From: Verrucomicrobium sp.
GTDB taxonomy: Bacteria > Verrucomicrobiota > Verrucomicrobiia > Methylacidiphilales > UBA1321
Assembly (NCBI GenBank): GCA_017849585.1
Contig: JAFIGT010000003.1
Coordinates: forward strand, 248,001-312,000
Direction of reading: 5' to 3'
Length of the DNA: 64,000 nt
Under the pieces are notes generated by a model. That model did not search any database and was not told where the DNA came from. It worked only from the letters and a program-made list of their open reading frames with translations. Of this stretch, positions 9,432 to 18,002 are shown piece after piece (the stretch's first letter is position 1; every line of letters starts with the position of its first letter). A program made the translations under genes and the position numbers.

Positions 9432-9454
9432 GAGGTTGAGGTTGGAGGAAGATC
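9432..9454 (-). promoter_or_regulatory. Pyrimidine-rich leader shared with the PEP-CTERM gene at 20145
   Basis: Directly before the GH5-like start codon the minus strand reads GATCTTCC, then TCC, then AACCTCAACC, then CTC. The same pieces in the same order stand at 20102-20125 in front of another secreted-protein gene. Neither start has a Shine-Dalgarno sequence. Confidence 0.45.
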
Positions 9455-9620
9455 TATTAACACCCTAAGTATTAATATTATATTTGCAATAAAAAATATT
9501 TAAGATACACGCCGTGGCGTATGAATAGCATCCGAAAGGATTAATTAGTCAATTTTCAGAGTGAAATTGACTTTAAAAAATGGACGGAGAGAAATGGAGT
9601 AAAACCGATGCGGAAGGATT

Positions 9621-9655
9621 GATTTTATTTAAATAAATAGTATTTAAATAAAATC
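9621..9655. repeat. Perfect 15-bp inverted repeat, almost all A/T
   Basis: Left arm GATTTTATTTAAATA (9621-9635), five-base spacer, right arm TATTTAAATAAAATC (9641-9655), fully complementary. It lies between the end of the response-regulator gene (9697) and the start of the GH5-like gene (9431), in a 265-bp A/T-rich gap. There is no T-run, so it is not a standard terminator; an operator or an RNA end-hairpin are both possible. Confidence 0.7.
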
Positions 9656-9696
9656 GCGATGCGTCGTGCTTGCAGAGTGCGGCAAAAAGAGCGCGA

Positions 9697-10134
9697 TTAT
9701 TGGGGCGGTGGTTCGTTGACGATACCCCAGAACAGTCCGAGCTCCTGCACGGAATCCATGAACTGCTTGGCATCCACCGGTTTGACGACGTAGGCATTGA
9801 CGCCGAGTCGGTAGCTTTTGACGAGATCCACTTCCTGATTGGAGGAGGTGAGCATTACCACTGGAATGGTTTGAAGTGAGGGATCTGCTTTCATGCGTTG
9901 GAGAACATCAAGGCCGTCCATCTTGGGCATTTTGAGATCGAGAAAAACGACGATGGGGACGGATGATTCCCGGTTGGCGTATTCGCCGCGACGCAAGAGA
10001 AAGTCGAGGGCTTCGCTGCCATCGCGCGTAACGATGATGTCGTTGGCCAGCTTGCTGCGCTTGAGGGCGGTGAGGGTCAAGACCAAGTCGTTTTGATTGT
10101 CTTCAACTAGGAGGATGGGGCGAAGGGCGGACAT
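9697..10134 (-). CDS. Single-domain response regulator, Rcp1-like
   Basis: A stand-alone CheY-like receiver of 145 aa. The acidic pocket is ED at 11-12, the phosphoacceptor is Asp66 in VVFLDLKMPKMDG, and the Lys is in VVKPVD. The insertion before the phosphoacceptor strand (LRRGEYANRESSVP) is typical of the Rcp1 group that receives phosphate from phytochrome-like and related kinases. It is the last gene of a three-gene signalling operon, 24 bp after the ethylene-receptor-like kinase, which is its likely phosphodonor. It has no output domain, so it must act by protein contact or as a phosphate relay. Confidence 0.93.
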   Translation of the reverse strand: MSALRPILLVEDNQNDLVLTLTALKRSKLANDIIVTRDGSEALDFLLRRGEYANRESSVPIVVFLDLKMPKMDGLDVLQRMKADPSLQTIPVVMLTSSNQEVDLVKSYRLGVNAYVVKPVDAKQFMDSVQELGLFWGIVNEPPPQ

Positions 10135-10158
10135 AGCGGTTGTCAGGATGCGATCGCA

Positions 10159-11328
10159 TTACAGGGTTTTGGGAAGCGTGAAGTAAAAGGTGGCTCCAGC
10201 GTCGACTGCGGCTTCGGCCCAGGTGCGACCACCATGGCGGGCGACGATGCGGCGTACGTTGGCGAGTCCGATGCCATTGCCTTCAAATTCATCCTGTCGG
10301 TGCAGGCGTTGGAAAATGCCGAAGAGTTTCGACGCGTATTTCATGTCGAACCCGGCGCCGTTATCCTTGACGGAGAATTCGTATTCATGACCACGGTCGA
10401 CGCAGTCGACGGCGATCTCGGCGCGCGACCGGTTGCGCGTGTATTTGACAGCGTTGGAAAGCAGGTTGAGCCAGATTTGCCGGAACAGGGTTTCATCGAT
10501 GCGCATCTCGGGCAGCGGGGCGATTTTCCAATCAATCGTGCGTCCTTCGGCATCGCGCATGACTTCGATTTGCGATTCTTTGAGAAGTTGATCCATTTTG
10601 ACGGGGCGTGGTTGCATTTCGGCCCGGCTCATGCGGGAGAAGATCAGGAGATCATCAATCAGGGTACCCATCTGTCGCGCTGAGTTGGAGATGACGGAAA
10701 GGTATTGCTGACCGGCGGTGGACAAGTCGGGAGAAGTCTCGGTTTTCAGCAGATCGATAAAGCCATCAATGTGTCGCAGCGGCGCGCGCAAATCGTGTGA
10801 GACTGAATAGCTGAAGGCTTCGAGTTCCTTGTTGGCGGCTTCGAGCTGGGCCGTGCGGATTTGCAGGTCGTTGTTCAGTTTTTGAGAGCGTTCTTCGGCG
10901 AGTTTTCGCTCGGCGATTTCCTTTTGCAGAACCTTGTTGGCCTGCCTGAGCGCTTCAGGGCTGGGGACAGCCAGAGCCTTTGGCACCAGGCCGACGAGCA
11001 GGATGGCGGTGACGACGGATACTGTCGCGGTTACTCCCTTAATTGCGCCCGAGAGCCAATAATTGGAATGCCAGATGTTGATGATTTCCATCAAGTGAGT
11101 CGTGCCGCACGCGACGATGAAAATGGCGAAGCAAATGTAGATCCAGTCGAAGGCCAGATCCTTCCGTTTGCGGACGAAATAGATCAGCGTGAGTGGAATG
11201 GAATAATAGGCGAGGGTGATCAAACCATCCGAAATCACATGCAGCCCGATCAGGGCATTATTCCACATGTAACAGCAGCCATGCGGCATGAAGGAATTGG
11301 AGCTGAAAAGCTGTTGAATGTAATCCAT
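10159..11328 (-). CDS. Histidine kinase with ethylene-receptor-like membrane sensor
   Basis: The N-terminal 125 residues form three membrane helices that match the sensor of plant ethylene receptors and the cyanobacterial homologue. With the start at 11328, Asp34, Tyr41, Pro45, Ile71, Cys74 and His78 (in FIVACGTTHLMEI) have the same spacing as ETR1 Asp25, Tyr32, Pro36, Ile62, Cys65 and His69, the residues reported to bind copper and ethylene. A coiled coil (about 130-170) leads to HisKA with His178 (YSVSHDLRAPLRHI) and a HATPase_c domain ending at residue 389. There is no GAF domain, unlike ETR1. The 11328 start follows AGGGGAG closely; an ATG six codons upstream is less well placed. It sits 21 bp after the hybrid kinase gene. 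Confidence 0.9.
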   Translation of the reverse strand: MDYIQQLFSSNSFMPHGCCYMWNNALIGLHVISDGLITLAYYSIPLTLIYFVRKRKDLAFDWIYICFAIFIVACGTTHLMEIINIWHSNYWLSGAIKGVTATVSVVTAILLVGLVPKALAVPSPEALRQANKVLQKEIAERKLAEERSQKLNNDLQIRTAQLEAANKELEAFSYSVSHDLRAPLRHIDGFIDLLKTETSPDLSTAGQQYLSVISNSARQMGTLIDDLLIFSRMSRAEMQPRPVKMDQLLKESQIEVMRDAEGRTIDWKIAPLPEMRIDETLFRQIWLNLLSNAVKYTRNRSRAEIAVDCVDRGHEYEFSVKDNGAGFDMKYASKLFGIFQRLHRQDEFEGNGIGLANVRRIVARHGGRTWAEAAVDAGATFYFTLPKTL

Positions 11329-11349
11329 GTCTCCCCTTGTCAGCATCCG

Positions 11350-12936
11350 TTAATCGATCTCCAGCGACTGTCCGACCCCTTCCTTTTGTGAGTGCTTGTT
11401 CAAGACACTGCGGACCATCTTCAGCACGGAATCTTTGTGGTAAGGCTTGGAGAGAAATCCATCAATGCCGCATTCGGCCATTTTCGATTTGAAGTCATCG
11501 GCGGAAAAACCACTGCAAAGAATCACCTTGAGCGAGGGATTCAGATCCTTCAGTTGCGTGCACAAAATGAATCCATCGACGGTGGGGAGTCCCACATCTG
11601 ACAAGACAAGTCCAATTTCGTCGGCATGGCTGGCATATTGATTGAGCGCGGTCTCCGCATCGCCAGCCAGCAGGACATGGTATCCGTGGTACTGAAAAAG
11701 AATTTTCAGGAAATAGCGAACTTCGGGCTCGTCTTCCACGATCAGGAGCGTCTCGTTTCCCTCCGGTGATTCCGTGGCGGACCATGCTTGTTTGTCTGGA
11801 ACGGTTTGACGTCCAGTGGAGGGAGGGAAATAGAGGGAGACTTCTGTTCCTTTGCCCGGCTCGGACCGGATGTTCACGCCGCCGTTATGCGATTGCATGA
11901 GGCCATAGACGACCGACATGCCGAGTCCCGTGCCTTTGCCGCGAGGTTTGGTGGTGAAAAAAGGTTCGAAGATGCGCAGTCTCGTGGTCTCGTCCATACC
12001 CATGCCCGTGTCGGTTACGCTGAGTCGCAGGTAGGTGCTGGAGGTGGGGGCGGGTACGCATTCGGCAATTTGGGCGGCATTGATCAGAGTGGTGGCGAGA
12101 GTAATGGTGCCGCCTTCCGGCATGGCATCGCGGGCGTTGGCCATGAGGTTAATAATGACACGCTCCAACTGGCCGGGGTCGGCCCAGATCTCGGGCAGGG
12201 ACTCTCCCAGATTGCAGCGAATGGTGATTCCTTTCGGGAGTGATTCCCGCATCAAGGAGATGGCGTCCTGTACTTGAGCGTTAAGGTCGAGCGCGCTGAA
12301 GCGGCTCTCGCCCTTGCAGGCAAAGGCGGACAATTGCTGAACCAATTCCGCTCCGCGCTCGGACGCCCGTTTGATCGTCGCGGCGATGTCGAGGATGTTT
12401 TCCGGTTCGCGAGCCGCGAAAGAGAGGAGCGCCGCATGGCCCATGATGATGGTGAGGATGTTGTTGAAATCGTGGGCGATCCCACCCGCCAGCGTGCTGA
12501 TGGCCTCGAGTTGTTTCGCGTGCCGGAGCCGTTGCTCCATCTCGTGATTCTTGGCGCGTTCCTCGGATTCCATCACGGCACGGCGCACGGCGGGGACGAG
12601 GCGGGACAGTCGATTTTTCAGAACGTAGTCGGTCGCCCCGCCGCGCAGGGATTCGATGGCGGTCTCTTCAAAGAGCGTGCCAGAGACGAAGATAAAGGGA
12701 ATCTGCGGGGCGCGTTCCCGGGCGATTTCCAAGGCGTGAATGCCACTGAATCCGGGAAGCGTACAGTCGGCCAAAATCAAATCAAAATCCGGCTGTCCCA
12801 GTGAAGCATGCAATTCGGACTCTGATTCGATCCGCTGAATGTCGCAAGCAATACCCTCGCTTAAAAGTAGCTGCCGCACGAGCTCACAATCTACTTCAGA
12901 ATCCTCGAGATATAAAATTCGCAAGGGTAGCTCCAT
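11350..12936 (-). CDS. Hybrid signalling protein: receiver - histidine kinase - receiver
   Basis: A soluble 528-residue protein with no membrane segment. The order is receiver 1 (5-122, phosphoacceptor Asp57 in LILADCTLPG), a short coiled coil, HisKA with His155 (LAGGIAHDFNNIL), HATPase_c (about 250-372; N box NLMANARDAMPEGG, G boxes DTGMGMDE and GKGTGLGMS), and receiver 2 (395-515, Asp447 in LVLSDVGLP). An N-terminal receiver suggests that it takes its input as phosphate from another kinase. It heads the operon with the ethylene-receptor-like kinase and the Rcp1-type regulator, so the three probably form one phosphorelay. Confidence 0.93.
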   Translation of the reverse strand: MELPLRILYLEDSEVDCELVRQLLLSEGIACDIQRIESESELHASLGQPDFDLILADCTLPGFSGIHALEIARERAPQIPFIFVSGTLFEETAIESLRGGATDYVLKNRLSRLVPAVRRAVMESEERAKNHEMEQRLRHAKQLEAISTLAGGIAHDFNNILTIIMGHAALLSFAAREPENILDIAATIKRASERGAELVQQLSAFACKGESRFSALDLNAQVQDAISLMRESLPKGITIRCNLGESLPEIWADPGQLERVIINLMANARDAMPEGGTITLATTLINAAQIAECVPAPTSSTYLRLSVTDTGMGMDETTRLRIFEPFFTTKPRGKGTGLGMSVVYGLMQSHNGGVNIRSEPGKGTEVSLYFPPSTGRQTVPDKQAWSATESPEGNETLLIVEDEPEVRYFLKILFQYHGYHVLLAGDAETALNQYASHADEIGLVLSDVGLPTVDGFILCTQLKDLNPSLKVILCSGFSADDFKSKMAECGIDGFLSKPYHKDSVLKMVRSVLNKHSQKEGVGQSLEID

Positions 12937-13374
12937 GTTTTTGCAGGTGCGGGCTGGCGCCGGTTCAGGTTTATTGACTCACGAGGCGTTCATTGGGCAT
13001 GAGAGGATTGGTTAAAACACGGCTTGGAAGCGGTGGATGGGTAATCCTGCGATGATTAGGAATCGATCGTCAGGGATCCCGGATGGATTAGTATTATAAA
13101 TTATAGGCATAAGTCGTCATTATTTCAATGTTAAAAGAAATTTTTGAATTTTAGGGTGTTTGATAATTCAGTCGCCCCATGAATGACGAAGCGAGTGGTC
13201 CCCTTGCGTCGGGTGAAAATGGGCTTAGCTTCTAGGTGCGCTTATTTCATGTTTCACTTTGTTCACGACCCCAGTCGAATCAGGTGAATATAAAATTAAA
13301 GCGCGACGAGTGCCTCGCCCCTCGGTGAAGGGTGGTCAGGGTGCCGACGGGAAGGAGCTTTTGGAGCCAGAGCT
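12937..13374. other. 438-bp intergenic region between signalling operon and suf operon
   Basis: Divergent promoter region. The left half holds the promoter of the minus-strand signalling operon (13100-13128). The right half, ahead of sufB, has no clear -35/-10 pair and no recognisable IscR- or Fur-like palindrome. I see no small gene. Confidence 0.6.
13100..13128 (-). promoter_or_regulatory. Sigma-70-type promoter of the signalling operon
   Basis: On the minus strand TTGAAA (13128-13123) is followed by exactly 17 bases and TATAAT (13105-13100), a near-consensus housekeeping promoter. It predicts a leader of roughly 155 nt before the hybrid kinase start at 12936. Confidence 0.7.
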
Positions 13375-14823
13375 ATGAGTACTTCCACGGACAACATTGC
13401 GCGACTTGTTCAGGGCGAATACAAGTACGGATTCGTCACAGACATTGAGATGGATTCGGCGCCGCCGGGGTTGAATGAATCCACCATCCGCTTGATCTCT
13501 GCCAAAAAAAAGGAGCCGGAGTGGCTGTTGAACTGGCGTCTGGATGCGTACCGGCATTGGCTCAACATGTGTTTGCCGCAATGGGCGAAGGTGCACTACC
13601 CACCCATCTCGTTTCAGGAGATCATTTACTACTCAGCTCCTCAAAAACGGAACGATGGACCGAAGAGTCTGACGGAAATTGATCCCAAGTTGCTGGAGAC
13701 TTACGAGAAGCTGGGCATCCCCTTGCGGGAACGGGAGCGATTGGCGGGTGTTGCGGTGGATGCGGTCTTCGACAGCGTTTCGGTCGGGACCACTTTCCGG
13801 GAGGAGTTGGCGAAGAAGGGAATTCTCTTTTGTTCCTTCAGCGATGCGGTCCGCGATTATCCTGATCTGGTACGACGGTATCTGGGCACGGTGGTGCCGC
13901 CGTCGGATAATTTTTATGCCGCGTTGAATGCGGCGGTTTTCAGCGACGGCTCGTTTTGTTACATCCCGAAGGGTGTGCGTTGCCCGATGGAGCTGTCGAC
14001 GTATTTCCGCATCAATACGGGGAAGTCGGGACAGTTCGAGCGGACGCTTCTGATTGCGGATGATGGTGCTTCGGTCAGTTATCTGGAAGGCTGTACTGCT
14101 CCGATGCGCGATGAGAATCAGCTCCATGCCGCCGTGGTGGAGTTAATCGCGTTGAACGACGCGCAGATCAAGTATTCCACGGTGCAGAACTGGTATCCGG
14201 GCGATGAAGAAGGGAAGGGTGGGATCTACAATTTCGTCACCAAGCGGGGCCATTGCCGGGGGCGCAACTCGAAGATTTCGTGGACGCAGGTCGAGACTGG
14301 ATCAGCGATCACATGGAAATATCCGGGGTGCGTCCTGCAGGGCGATAATTCCGTGGGGGAATTCTATTCGGTGGCGGTGACCAATCATTTCCAGCAGGCG
14401 GACACGGGCACCAAGATGATCCATTTGGGAAAGAACACGCACAGCACGATTGTCTCCAAGGGCATTGCGGCGGGCCATGGTCAGAATACTTACCGCGGTC
14501 TGGTGAAGGTGATGCCAGGAGCCAGTCACGCCCGTAATTTTTCCCAGTGCGATTCCCTGCTGATCGGGGATCAATGTGGGGCGCATACTTTTCCGTATAT
14601 TGAGGTGAAAAATACGACCGCTCAAGTCGAGCATGAAGCGTCGACGTCCAAGATCGGCGAGGACCAGATTTTCTACTGCAACCAGCGCGGGATTTCGACC
14701 CAGGATGCGGTGAGCATGATCGTGAATGGATTTTGCAAGGAGGTCTTTCGCGAGTTGCCCATGGAATTCGCAGTGGAAGCGCAAAAGCTGCTCGGGATCA
14801 GTCTGGAGGGAAGTGTCGGCTAA
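13375..14823 (+). CDS. sufB: Fe-S cluster assembly scaffold SufB
   Basis: SufB is the scaffold subunit of the SufBC2D complex on which Fe-S clusters are built in the cytoplasm. The protein has 482 aa, the normal length, and the family hallmarks [22 protein letters not shown] (about 423-440), including Cys435, the position equivalent to the essential Cys of E. coli SufB. It is the first gene of sufB-C-D-U-T-S; sufC starts 18 bp downstream. No regulator gene of the IscR or SufR type is adjacent. Confidence 0.97.
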   Translation: MSTSTDNIARLVQGEYKYGFVTDIEMDSAPPGLNESTIRLISAKKKEPEWLLNWRLDAYRHWLNMCLPQWAKVHYPPISFQEIIYYSAPQKRNDGPKSLTEIDPKLLETYEKLGIPLRERERLAGVAVDAVFDSVSVGTTFREELAKKGILFCSFSDAVRDYPDLVRRYLGTVVPPSDNFYAALNAAVFSDGSFCYIPKGVRCPMELSTYFRINTGKSGQFERTLLIADDGASVSYLEGCTAPMRDENQLHAAVVELIALNDAQIKYSTVQNWYPGDEEGKGGIYNFVTKRGHCRGRNSKISWTQVETGSAITWKYPGCVLQGDNSVGEFYSVAVTNHFQQADTGTKMIHLGKNTHSTIVSKGIAAGHGQNTYRGLVKVMPGASHARNFSQCDSLLIGDQCGAHTFPYIEVKNTTAQVEHEASTSKIGEDQIFYCNQRGISTQDAVSMIVNGFCKEVFRELPMEFAVEAQKLLGISLEGSVG

Positions 14824-14841
14824 TCGGAAGAGAGGAAACCC

Positions 14842-15609
14842 ATGACAGAACCCATCTTGAAAATCAGAGGTTTGAAGGCCGGTGTGGTGGATCGTTCCAT
14901 TTTGAATGGAATCGATCTCACCATTTTCCCCGGAGAAACCCACGCACTCATGGGGCCCAACGGCAGCGGCAAAAGCACGCTGGCGGCCGTTCTGGCGGGA
15001 CGGGAGGGGTATGAGGTCACGGACGGCGAAGTGTGGTATGCGGGAAAGAATCTGCTGGAGCTTGATCCGGAGGATCGGGCCAAGGAGGGATTGTTTCTAG
15101 CCTTCCAGTACCCGGTGGAAATTCCGGGCGTCAACAGTACCTATTTTCTGAAGGCAGCCTATAACGAGCTGCGGAAGTATCGCGGTGAACCGGAATTGGA
15201 CGCCGCGGATTTTCTCAACTTCGTCAAAGCGCGGGTGAAGTTACTTGAACTCGATGAGAGCTTGCTTCGGCGTCCGGTGAATGAGGGGTTTTCCGGAGGG
15301 GAAAAGAAGCGCAATGAGATTTTTCAAATGGCGGTGCTGGAACCCAAGCTGGCGATTTTGGACGAAACCGATTCGGGTCTGGACATTGACGCGTTGAAAA
15401 TCGTCGCCAACGGGGTGTGTAAATTGAGGAACGCCCACAACGCGCAGTTGGTGATCACGCACTACCAGCGGCTGCTTAACTACATTGTGCCGGACCGGGT
15501 GCATGTTCTTTCCGAGGGGCGCATCGTCCAGTCTGGTGACAAAGAGCTGGCCATGGAGTTGGAAGAGCGGGGATATGACTGGTTGACCAAGGAGGCGGCG
15601 ACCGCGTGA
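14842..15609 (+). CDS. sufC: Fe-S assembly ATPase SufC
   Basis: SufC is the ABC-type ATPase that drives conformational change in SufB/SufD. Walker A is GPNGSGKST (38-46), the ABC signature is FSGGEKKRNE, and the Walker B/D-loop region is ILDETDSGLDIDALK. The 255-aa length is standard. The start follows AGGAAACC. sufD begins right after it. Confidence 0.97.
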   Translation: MTEPILKIRGLKAGVVDRSILNGIDLTIFPGETHALMGPNGSGKSTLAAVLAGREGYEVTDGEVWYAGKNLLELDPEDRAKEGLFLAFQYPVEIPGVNSTYFLKAAYNELRKYRGEPELDAADFLNFVKARVKLLELDESLLRRPVNEGFSGGEKKRNEIFQMAVLEPKLAILDETDSGLDIDALKIVANGVCKLRNAHNAQLVITHYQRLLNYIVPDRVHVLSEGRIVQSGDKELAMELEERGYDWLTKEAATA

Positions 15610-15627
15610 TGCGTGGGCCTAGTCATT

Positions 15628-16995
15628 ATGAAAACCCGGGAAAATCGAATTGCAACGCCCATGGCTCATTCAGATGAAATGGATCAGGTGGTGTCTTCGC
15701 TGCTGGATCGCGCCGTGGTGGATGGCGTGGAATCCAAACGACTGCAGGCCATGCGCGAGACGGCGCGGGCGCATTTTGTGGAAAGGGGAATTCCCCCCAT
15801 CGAGGAAGAAGACTGGCGCTTTACCAATCTCGGCGCCCTGCGGGAGCTGTCGTTGCATCCTGCCGGACATCCTCAGGCGGGCTCGATTTCCCCAAATGTG
15901 TTGCAGAGATTGCCTCTGAGCACCATTCCAGGGAATCGTTTGGTGTTTCTCAACGGATACTTTATCCGGAGGCTCTCCTCAATTGTTGAAGAGGACGGCG
16001 TGCAAGCGCTGAGTCTGGCGGAAGCTCTGTCCAAGCATTCCGCCTTGTGCGAACGCTACCTTGGCCATGCGGTGCAAAGTCATGAAACACCATTTGCTGC
16101 GCTCAACACGGCACTCTTTAAGGATGGGGCTTTTCTTCATATCTCAGCGGGAAAGACTGTCCGCGAACCGTTGCATTTGGTGTTTCTCTCAACGGAAGAA
16201 GATACGGAGCAGACGCATTATCCGCGGAATTTAATCGTGGTGGAAGGCGGGGCTCACGTTACGCTGACGGAAAGTTATCACGGTGCCGGAGCTTCTTCGG
16301 GCCTCACATGTAGCGCGACCGAACTCATCGTTGGCGAGGGGGCGCGAGTGGAGCATGTCAAAGTGCAGGATGAAAATGAATCGCGATTTCATCTGGGGGC
16401 CGTGGCGGTGCAAATGGCGCGCGAGAGCCAGGTGCGGGTGCATTCCCTCGCGCTGGGAGCGAAGCTGTCGCGGACGACAATTTATGCGGGGCTGGTTGGG
16501 CAGGGCGTGGAGTGTCTGTTAAATGGGTTGTACATTCCGAGGAACTCGCAACTGGCGGATCATTTTACGATAGTCGATAACGCGGCACCGCACGGAATCA
16601 GCCACGAGTATTTTAACGGTATTCTGGCCGGTCAATCGCGGGGTGTTTTTCATGGGCGTATCATTGTCAGGCCCGGCGCACAAAAAACGGATGCGAAGCA
16701 GACCAATAAGAATCTCCTGCTTTCCGATACGGCGACGATTGACACCAAGCCGCAATTGGAGATTTACGCGGACGATGTGAAGTGCACACACGGGACAACG
16801 GTGGGGCAACTCAATCCGGAATCTCTTTTCTACATGCGCGCGCGCGGCCTTCCTCTGGAGATGGCCCGGCACCTGCTCATCGTCGCGTTTGCGGAGGAGA
16901 TTCTAAACCGTATTCGCAATGAAGATATTCGCGGAGCCCTAAGCGAGGTAATTTCCAAGCGCTTGGGTTCGGATGCGGAGGTTCGTTATGACTGA
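15628..16995 (+). CDS. sufD: Fe-S cluster assembly protein SufD
   Basis: SufD is the SufB paralogue that forms the SufBC2D heterocomplex and helps acquire iron. The C-terminal half has the family features, such as KTDAKQTNKNLLLSDTATID and the terminal block HGTTVGQLNPESLFYMRARG. The start is uncertain: ATG at 15628 (MKTRENRIATP) is chosen; an in-frame GTG at 15613 and an ATG at 15661 (MAHSDEMDQV) are alternatives. With the 15628 start it has 455 aa. It overlaps sufU by 8 bp (ATGACTGA). Confidence 0.93.
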   Translation: MKTRENRIATPMAHSDEMDQVVSSLLDRAVVDGVESKRLQAMRETARAHFVERGIPPIEEEDWRFTNLGALRELSLHPAGHPQAGSISPNVLQRLPLSTIPGNRLVFLNGYFIRRLSSIVEEDGVQALSLAEALSKHSALCERYLGHAVQSHETPFAALNTALFKDGAFLHISAGKTVREPLHLVFLSTEEDTEQTHYPRNLIVVEGGAHVTLTESYHGAGASSGLTCSATELIVGEGARVEHVKVQDENESRFHLGAVAVQMARESQVRVHSLALGAKLSRTTIYAGLVGQGVECLLNGLYIPRNSQLADHFTIVDNAAPHGISHEYFNGILAGQSRGVFHGRIIVRPGAQKTDAKQTNKNLLLSDTATIDTKPQLEIYADDVKCTHGTTVGQLNPESLFYMRARGLPLEMARHLLIVAFAEEILNRIRNEDIRGALSEVISKRLGSDAEVRYD

Positions 16996-17440
16996 AGATC
17001 TGGCGGATCTCTATCAAGAGCTGATTCTCGACCACAGTAAAAGTCCGAGAAACTTCCGCGCGATTCCGCAATGCCAGCGCGTGGCGCAAGGGGATAATCC
17101 AATCTGCGGGGACAACTATACGGTCTATGTCGTATTGGATGGCGGTGTGATTCGCGACATGGCGTTTCAAGGATCAGGCTGCGCCATTTCGAAGGCATCG
17201 GCTTCGTTGATGACAGAGGCCTTGAAAGGCAAAAGTATCGCCAGCGCGGAAGCGCTCTTTGGTCGTGTGCGGGAGATGATCACTCAGGGACATGGAGACG
17301 GATCTTTAGAAAAGCTATCGGCCCTCGCCGGCGTGCATCAATTTCCCGCACGGGTAAAATGCGCCATTCTGCCATGGCATGCGGCAATGGCGGCCATGCA
17401 TGGCAAAGAGGAGTGCGTTACAACCGAATCGGAGGAATAA
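16988..17440 (+). CDS. sufU: SufU-type scaffold / sulfur acceptor
   Basis: An IscU-like protein of the SufU type, which takes sulfur from SufS in a zinc-dependent exchange in Firmicutes and related systems. Ligand residues are Cys40 and Asp42 (NPICGDN), Cys65 (GSGCAISKAS), and Cys125 (VKCAILPWHA). The insertion between the second and third Cys distinguishes SufU from IscU. The start at 16988 overlaps the sufD stop by 8 bp; an in-frame start five codons earlier is inside sufD and less likely. No SufE is encoded here, consistent with SufU as the partner of SufS. Confidence 0.93.
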   Translation: MTEDLADLYQELILDHSKSPRNFRAIPQCQRVAQGDNPICGDNYTVYVVLDGGVIRDMAFQGSGCAISKASASLMTEALKGKSIASAEALFGRVREMITQGHGDGSLEKLSALAGVHQFPARVKCAILPWHAAMAAMHGKEECVTTESEE

Positions 17441-17441
17441 T

Positions 17442-17996
17442 ATGACAAGTCTCGATTACATGCCGTTGACGCGCGACGTCAAAGCCGCATTGATTCCAGC
17501 CGGTGATCACGTGATCTTGAAAAAAGGAGAACCCGCGCACATTGCCCAATCCCTTGGCGGAAACTACACCGTGGTGGTGAAAGGCAATCTGTATCGTATC
17601 GACGGAAAAGATGCGGACGCCTTGGGGATGACGGTAGCTCCTGAGTTGACTCAATCGCAACAGGTGCCTCGTACCCGCGAGGAGATAGAGCAGGAAGTGT
17701 GGAAACTTCTCCGGACCTGCTACGACCCGGAGATACCGGTCAATATCGTGGATCTCGGTCTGGTTTATGACTGCCGTGTCAGCCCCCTCGCGGGGAATCT
17801 CCTGTACCGGGTGGCGATCAAGATGACTCTCACTGCGCCGGGTTGCGGCATGGGGCCAATCCTCGTACAGGATGTCAAAAACCGGGTGCTCTCCATCGAG
17901 GAGGTTGAAGAGGCCGACGTGGATCTGGTGTGGGAACCTCAATGGAATCACGAGATGATGACCGACGAAGCCAAACTCAAGCTCGGATTGTTGTGA
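17442..17996 (+). CDS. sufT: SufT, putative Fe-S cluster maturation factor
   Basis: SufT-type proteins carry a short N-terminal domain (here 1-65) and a DUF59/MIP18 domain (about 75-184) linked to maturation of Fe-S proteins. The DUF59 landmarks are DPEIPVNIVDLGLVYD, the MTLTAPGCGMG loop with the conserved Cys, and the C-terminal VWEPQWNHEMMTDEAKLKLG. The start at 17442 sits after a good GGAGGAA; a frame extending 21 codons upstream lies inside sufU. It is 1 bp from sufU and 6 bp from sufS, so it is fully inside the operon. Confidence 0.93.
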   Translation: MTSLDYMPLTRDVKAALIPAGDHVILKKGEPAHIAQSLGGNYTVVVKGNLYRIDGKDADALGMTVAPELTQSQQVPRTREEIEQEVWKLLRTCYDPEIPVNIVDLGLVYDCRVSPLAGNLLYRVAIKMTLTAPGCGMGPILVQDVKNRVLSIEEVEEADVDLVWEPQWNHEMMTDEAKLKLGLL

Positions 17997-18002
17997 TGAT
18001 TT

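Noticed and set aside
13224-13252. Possible third copy of the 48-bp repeat (TCTAGGTGCGC)
   Set aside because: Only about a dozen bases match and gaps are needed, so it is not distinguishable from chance.
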